NCBI GenBank assembly: GCA_017462915.1
Contig: JAFTQG010000045.1
Coordinates: 58,767 to 122,766, forward strand
Source of the DNA: Prevotella sp.
GTDB lineage: Bacteria; Bacteroidota; Bacteroidia; Bacteroidales; Bacteroidaceae
Length of the DNA: 64,000 bases
Direction: 5' to 3'
Below the pieces are notes generated by a model that searched no databases, was not told where the DNA came from, and worked only from the letters and a program-made list of their open reading frames with translations. Shown here in pieces: positions 60,581-64,000 of the stretch; positions within the stretch are counted from its first letter, which is position 1, and each line of letters opens with the position of its first letter. Position numbers and translations under genes: made by a program.

Positions 60581-60715
60581 GATGTTCTGTTTGTATTTTG
60601 TATTTTTGTTTTATCGGGTTATTTGGCTGTTTTCAGTCTGTTTCCGTGGCTTTCAGCCGATAGGGTATCATGCGTTTTGGCAGTTGTTGCAGGCCTTGCA
60701 GACGACATGCTCCTG

Positions 60716-61252
60716 TCATTTCCTGCCGAAATCGGCAGGAATCTCTCCCCATTTCTTCGTGTCCCATTTTATTATAGGTACACGGAAGGTGTGGGTTCTG
60801 AGCCATAGCTCTGCCCTCTGCACAAGTTCGTGCGCCTTCTCCGTCTGCGGAGTGCGCTCGAGTTTTGTCTTGCACTGCATCTTCCTTACCCATATCTGGG
60901 CATTGACGGAGTCGGAATAGATGACCTTGTCGGTGATGCCTTTCTGCTCCATGAGCGCGAGGGCGTGTACTATGGCGAGAAATTCGCCTATGTTGTTTGT
61001 GCCCTGTATCGGTCCTGCATGGAATACTCGCGCACCTGTCTGCATGTCGATGCACTGGTATTCCATCGGTCCGGGATTGCCTGAGCAACCTGCATCTACA
61101 GCCCAGGCATCGGCTTTCACGTCCTTTGGCAACGGAAGCACTGTATCATTGCGCCATGAAGGTGGATTGACATTGTCTCCGATACCCATTGACATGGCAC
61201 TTTTGGCATAGCCAGTATTTCTCGGAGAGTGAATAGTCTGTCCTTTATCCAT
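60716..61252 (-). CDS. rnhA: Ribonuclease HI-like protein
   Basis: A 178-residue enzyme that degrades RNA in RNA-DNA hybrids. Catalytic residues appear as Asp53 in AVDAGCSGNPGP, Glu90 in NNIGEFLAI, Asp114 in IYSDSVN, and the final Asp174 in GEIPADFGRK. The WGEIPADFGRK ending is characteristic of the Bacteroidota type. The about 45-residue N-terminal extension is of unclear nature (no viroplasmin domain visible). The start may be a downstream Met. Confidence 0.9.
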   Translation of the reverse strand: MDKGQTIHSPRNTGYAKSAMSMGIGDNVNPPSWRNDTVLPLPKDVKADAWAVDAGCSGNPGPMEYQCIDMQTGARVFHAGPIQGTNNIGEFLAIVHALALMEQKGITDKVIYSDSVNAQIWVRKMQCKTKLERTPQTEKAHELVQRAELWLRTHTFRVPIIKWDTKKWGEIPADFGRK

Positions 61253-61260
61253 CGTCCAGA

Positions 61261-61743
61261 TTACATGTTTGTAGGTTTGTATCCCTCTTTGACAAGCTCT
61301 TCAAGAACCTCTTTCGCTATGTCTTCTCCTGCCGACCTGCCGGCCTGCGCGAGTTCTACCGAGAGTGTCGGCATGACCATAGCCACCTTGCGTCCTAACG
61401 GAGTATTGTAGAATGCGGTAAATTCCTTTACCTCGTCAATCGTCATGTAACGCATGTAAATTGGTGTATAAAGACTCATTATGTTGTTGAGGAAGAGGTC
61501 TCGGAATTTGTTTTCGATTTTGTTCATCACCTCCTCAGGCACGTCTGGGCATACGTCTCTCAGCATTTTCATTAGATGTGGCAACTGAGCGCTCATTGTT
61601 GTCTTGGCGCCAGACACTTCCAATAACTGCTCGAGAGATGCGCGATACTCCTCGACTACCTTGTCCTGCCCCTTATCTGTCTGCGCCATGGCAGGCGAGA
61701 CAGATATTGACAGTAGGAAAAATAATGCAAACAATGTTCTCAT
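61261..61743 (-). CDS. DUF2059 domain-containing exported protein
   Basis: A 160-residue protein with signal peptide MRTLFALFFLLSISVSPAMA and a helical mature part. IYMRYMTIDEVKEFTAFYNTPLGRKVA is the DUF2059 signature. Function unknown. It ends 9 bp before rnhA begins on the same strand, so the two are likely co-transcribed. Confidence 0.9.
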   Translation of the reverse strand: MRTLFALFFLLSISVSPAMAQTDKGQDKVVEEYRASLEQLLEVSGAKTTMSAQLPHLMKMLRDVCPDVPEEVMNKIENKFRDLFLNNIMSLYTPIYMRYMTIDEVKEFTAFYNTPLGRKVAMVMPTLSVELAQAGRSAGEDIAKEVLEELVKEGYKPTNM

Positions 61744-61821
61744 GATGATGTAGTAGTTTTGTAATAATGGGCGTCAGCCTTTGCCAGCCTCAATCAGAAA
61801 CCTCACGCTCCTGCAACTTTG

Positions 61822-63606
61822 TCACATACGCTCCGGCACCTCAATGCCGAGGAGTGCCATGCCGTTCTTGATGGTCTTCGACACGTTCTTTGCGAGGAGC
61901 AGACGGAACTGCTTCTGCTCTTCCGTGTCAGCGTTGAGGATGCTGAAGTCGTGGTAGAACTGGTTAAACTGCTTTGTCAGTTCGTAGCAGTAGCTTGCTA
62001 TGCCCGACGGCGAGTAGTCTACTCCGGCCTGAGCCACCACGGCGGCATACTCGTTGATTTTCTGTATGAGGTCTATCTCCTTCTGTTCGAGCGTTACGTC
62101 AGTGCATTTTGCTTCCAGACCCAGCTCTGCCGCCTTGCGCAGGATAGAGCGGATACGGGCATAGGTGTACTGGATGAACGGTCCTGTATTGCCGTTGAAG
62201 TCGATGGATTCCTCCGGATTGAAGAGCATGTTCTTGCGTGCGTCGACCTTCAGTATGAAATACTTGAGTGCTCCGAGGCCCACGATGCGTGCAATCTCCT
62301 GCTTCTCCTCTTCGGTCATGTCGGCGTTCTTGCCGAGCTCGTCGCTTGTCTTGCGCGCATCCTCGATCATTGCAGCCATGAGTTCGTCGGCATCGACCAC
62401 AGTTCCCTCGCGGGATTTCATCTTTCCGTTAGGCAGTTCGACCATGCCGTAGGAGAAATGCACGAGGTCCTTGCCCCATTTGAAGCCGAGTTTGTCGAGG
62501 AGAATGGAGAGAACCTGGAAATGATAGTTCTGCTCGTTGCCCACGACATATATCATCTTGTCTATCGGGAAGTCCTGGTAACGCAGCTTTGCCGTGCCGA
62601 TGTCCTGTGTCATGTATACCGATGTGCCGTCGCTGCGCAGAAGAAGTTTCTCGTCAAGTCCCTCTCCTGTGAGGTCTGCCCATACGGAATTGTCGTCGCG
62701 GCGGTAGAAGATGCCCTTGGCAAGTCCTTCCTCTACCTTCTCCTTGCCTTCGAGATATGTCTGTGACTCGTAGTATATCTTGTCGAATCCGACACCCATG
62801 GTCTTGTAAGTCTCGTCAAATCCGGCGTATACCCATTCGTTCATGCGTGCCCAGAGAGCGCGGACTTCTGGGTCGTTGTGCTCCCATTTCACGAGCATGT
62901 CGTGCGCCTCCTTGATGAGCGGAGCCTCCTGCTTGGCCTTCTCCTCGTCCATGCCCTGTGCCATGAGCTCCTTCACCTCCTCGCGGTAGTGCTTGTCGAA
63001 AGCCACATAGTAGTCGCCGATGAGGTGGTCGCCCTTCTTCCCGCTTGTCTCCGGTGTCTCTCCGTTGCCGTATCTGAGCCATGCGAGCATGGACTTGCAG
63101 ATATGTATGCCGCGGTCGTTGACGATATTTGTCTTCACGACATTATGTCCGTTGGCCTCCATGATACGGCTCAGGGACCATCCGAGGAGGTTATTGCGCA
63201 CATGTCCCAAGTGCAGTGGCTTGTTTGTGTTAGGCGAAGAGTATTCTATCATCACGAGGTCGCTGTCCTCTGTCGCCTTCTTCTCTCCGTAATGTTCATC
63301 GGCGTCGATGGCGGCAAGCAGTTCGCGCCATGCCGAGTCGGAGACAGAGAGGTTGAGGAAGCCCTTGACGACATTGTATGCCGACACGATGCCGCTGTGC
63401 TCCACGAGTTCCTTGCCTATCTCCTCGCCGACCTGCTCAGGGCTCTTGCGTGCTATCTTCACGAAAGGGAATACCACGAGGGTGAGGTTACCCTCAAACT
63501 CGGCGCGTGTCTTCTGCAACTGCACCATCTTCTTCTCCGGCTCCATGCCGTACAGCGTCTTGACAGCGTCGATGGCTGCCTGCTGTATTCTTTCTTCTAT
63601 ATTCAT
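61822..63606 (-). CDS. argS: Arginyl-tRNA synthetase
   Basis: A 594-residue class I synthetase. The ATP-binding HLGH motif is at 132-135 in SSPNTNKPLHLGHVRNN, the KMSK-like motif is KMKS in NGKMKSREGT, and a DALR anticodon-binding C-terminal domain with PERM end is present. The start is placed at MNIEERIQQ. A frame that extends 20 codons further carries only basic low-complexity residues. Confidence 0.96.
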   Translation of the reverse strand: MNIEERIQQAAIDAVKTLYGMEPEKKMVQLQKTRAEFEGNLTLVVFPFVKIARKSPEQVGEEIGKELVEHSGIVSAYNVVKGFLNLSVSDSAWRELLAAIDADEHYGEKKATEDSDLVMIEYSSPNTNKPLHLGHVRNNLLGWSLSRIMEANGHNVVKTNIVNDRGIHICKSMLAWLRYGNGETPETSGKKGDHLIGDYYVAFDKHYREEVKELMAQGMDEEKAKQEAPLIKEAHDMLVKWEHNDPEVRALWARMNEWVYAGFDETYKTMGVGFDKIYYESQTYLEGKEKVEEGLAKGIFYRRDDNSVWADLTGEGLDEKLLLRSDGTSVYMTQDIGTAKLRYQDFPIDKMIYVVGNEQNYHFQVLSILLDKLGFKWGKDLVHFSYGMVELPNGKMKSREGTVVDADELMAAMIEDARKTSDELGKNADMTEEEKQEIARIVGLGALKYFILKVDARKNMLFNPEESIDFNGNTGPFIQYTYARIRSILRKAAELGLEAKCTDVTLEQKEIDLIQKINEYAAVVAQAGVDYSPSGIASYCYELTKQFNQFYHDFSILNADTEEQKQFRLLLAKNVSKTIKNGMALLGIEVPERM

Positions 63607-63887
63607 AATTATGTTTCTGTTTTTTCTTTTCTTTTTGCCTTTACAGCCACTGTACATGCCTTTCATGGTATGCGTTGTCCCACAGCGGCATTGCTTCCAT
63701 CCATCCTTTACGGCGACAGCAAAAAGGCGTGCCGTCGGTTGCCGTCAAGCCGCAAGTATGATGTCTATGTACCTATAAGTCTGCAAATTTCGTGAAATTT
63801 TCTGATATATGCAAGTATTTCAACATTTTTTAGAAAAGTTGGGCTAAAGTATCCGTAACCCTTCTGTCAAGTTAGAAGTGCAACATC

Positions 63888-63940
63888 CCCTCCCCACCTC
63901 CGTCCTTGGAGCGTAGCGGAAAGGGCGGAGGTGGGGAGGG
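63888..63940. repeat. 15-bp perfect inverted repeat, GC-rich
   Basis: CCCTCCCCACCTCCG (63888-63902) and its exact reverse complement (63926-63940) surround a 23-nt loop that can pair further (TCCTT with AAGGG). No T run on either side. Possibly a structured element rather than a terminator. Confidence 0.55.
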
Positions 63941-63970
63941 AATGACAAGGTAAGTCATCCGGCAATACAA

Positions 63971-63999
63971 AAAAACAAAAAGGGAGACCGCTGTCTCCC
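63971..63999 (-). terminator. Terminator of a minus-strand gene beyond the right edge
   Basis: GGGAGAC (63982-63988) and GTCTCCC (63993-63999) form a 7-bp stem with a 4-nt loop. On the minus strand the run CTTTTTGTTTTTTTG follows, so it ends a transcript entering from outside the window. Confidence 0.75.
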
Positions 64000-64000
64000 A

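Larger units (their letters stand above)
63607..64000. other. 394-bp gap after argS to the window end
   Basis: Holds the argS leader, a weak GAAATTTG promoter-like element on the minus strand near 63790, a 15-bp perfect inverted repeat (63888-63940) and a minus-strand terminator at the edge. No gene was seen. Confidence 0.6.

Overview
This is a 64 kb piece of a Bacteroidota chromosome. It most likely comes from the order Bacteroidales, family Prevotellaceae or a close relative. The evidence is a SusC/SusD pair with a downstream lipoprotein, the uppS-bamA-ompH-ompH-ompH-murI envelope block with DUF6089 and DUF6242 neighbours, a DUF4290 gene after tsaB, ferredoxin-dependent 2-oxoacid oxidoreductase genes, and several promoters of the Bacteroidota type (TTTG, about 19-20 bases, TAnnTTTG). 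No rRNA, tRNA, CRISPR array, prophage or insertion sequence was seen, so this reads as ordinary core chromosome with unusual intergenic DNA.

Layout: 1-2464 (+) holds the end of a polysaccharide flippase, a DUF4230-like protein and a fused SpmA/SpmB-type membrane protein. 3183-10300 (-) holds ung, gpmI, gyrB and a PiT phosphate transporter. The transporter is divergent from a PhoB/PhoR-like two-component pair (10491-12625, +), and 11-bp direct repeats resembling Pho boxes lie between them. 12821-21201 (-) is an envelope and housekeeping run: HAD phosphatase, UbiA-type transferase, two acyltransferases, a phosphoethanolamine-transferase-like protein, nadD, gmk and yicC. 21295-27478 (+) carries tsaB, DUF4290, murA (with Asp in place of the active-site Cys), rimM, dxr and rseP. 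27624-31869 (-) carries a secreted alpha/beta hydrolase, an orphan ABC ATPase and a SF1 helicase. 32241-33704 (+) is a PepSY-type membrane protein. 33707-43498 (-) is a HlyIII-like protein followed by the outer-membrane biogenesis block. A gene-poor gap (43499-44908) follows, then pckA (-), upp (+), the SusCD locus (-), MATE, GH28, KorB/KorA, RNase H, DUF2059 and argS (all -).

The most striking feature is the intergenic DNA. Five arrays of a GGTSACC dyad repeat every 22 bp exactly, and each lies 3' of a minus-strand gene in the same orientation. Eight other loci carry a 9-bp GGCTATNNC repeat, usually followed by 8-bp AACCGnan or AACCAAAC repeats and then a start codon, in fixed orientation to the downstream gene. 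Other unrelated tandem repeats in the window have periods of 22, 44 or 66 bp. The repeats reach close enough to one gene (nadD) that no ATG, GTG or TTG start remains in frame. The 43.5-44.9 kb gap also holds a candidate small RNA unit with its own promoter, terminator and a pair of palindromic operator-like sites.
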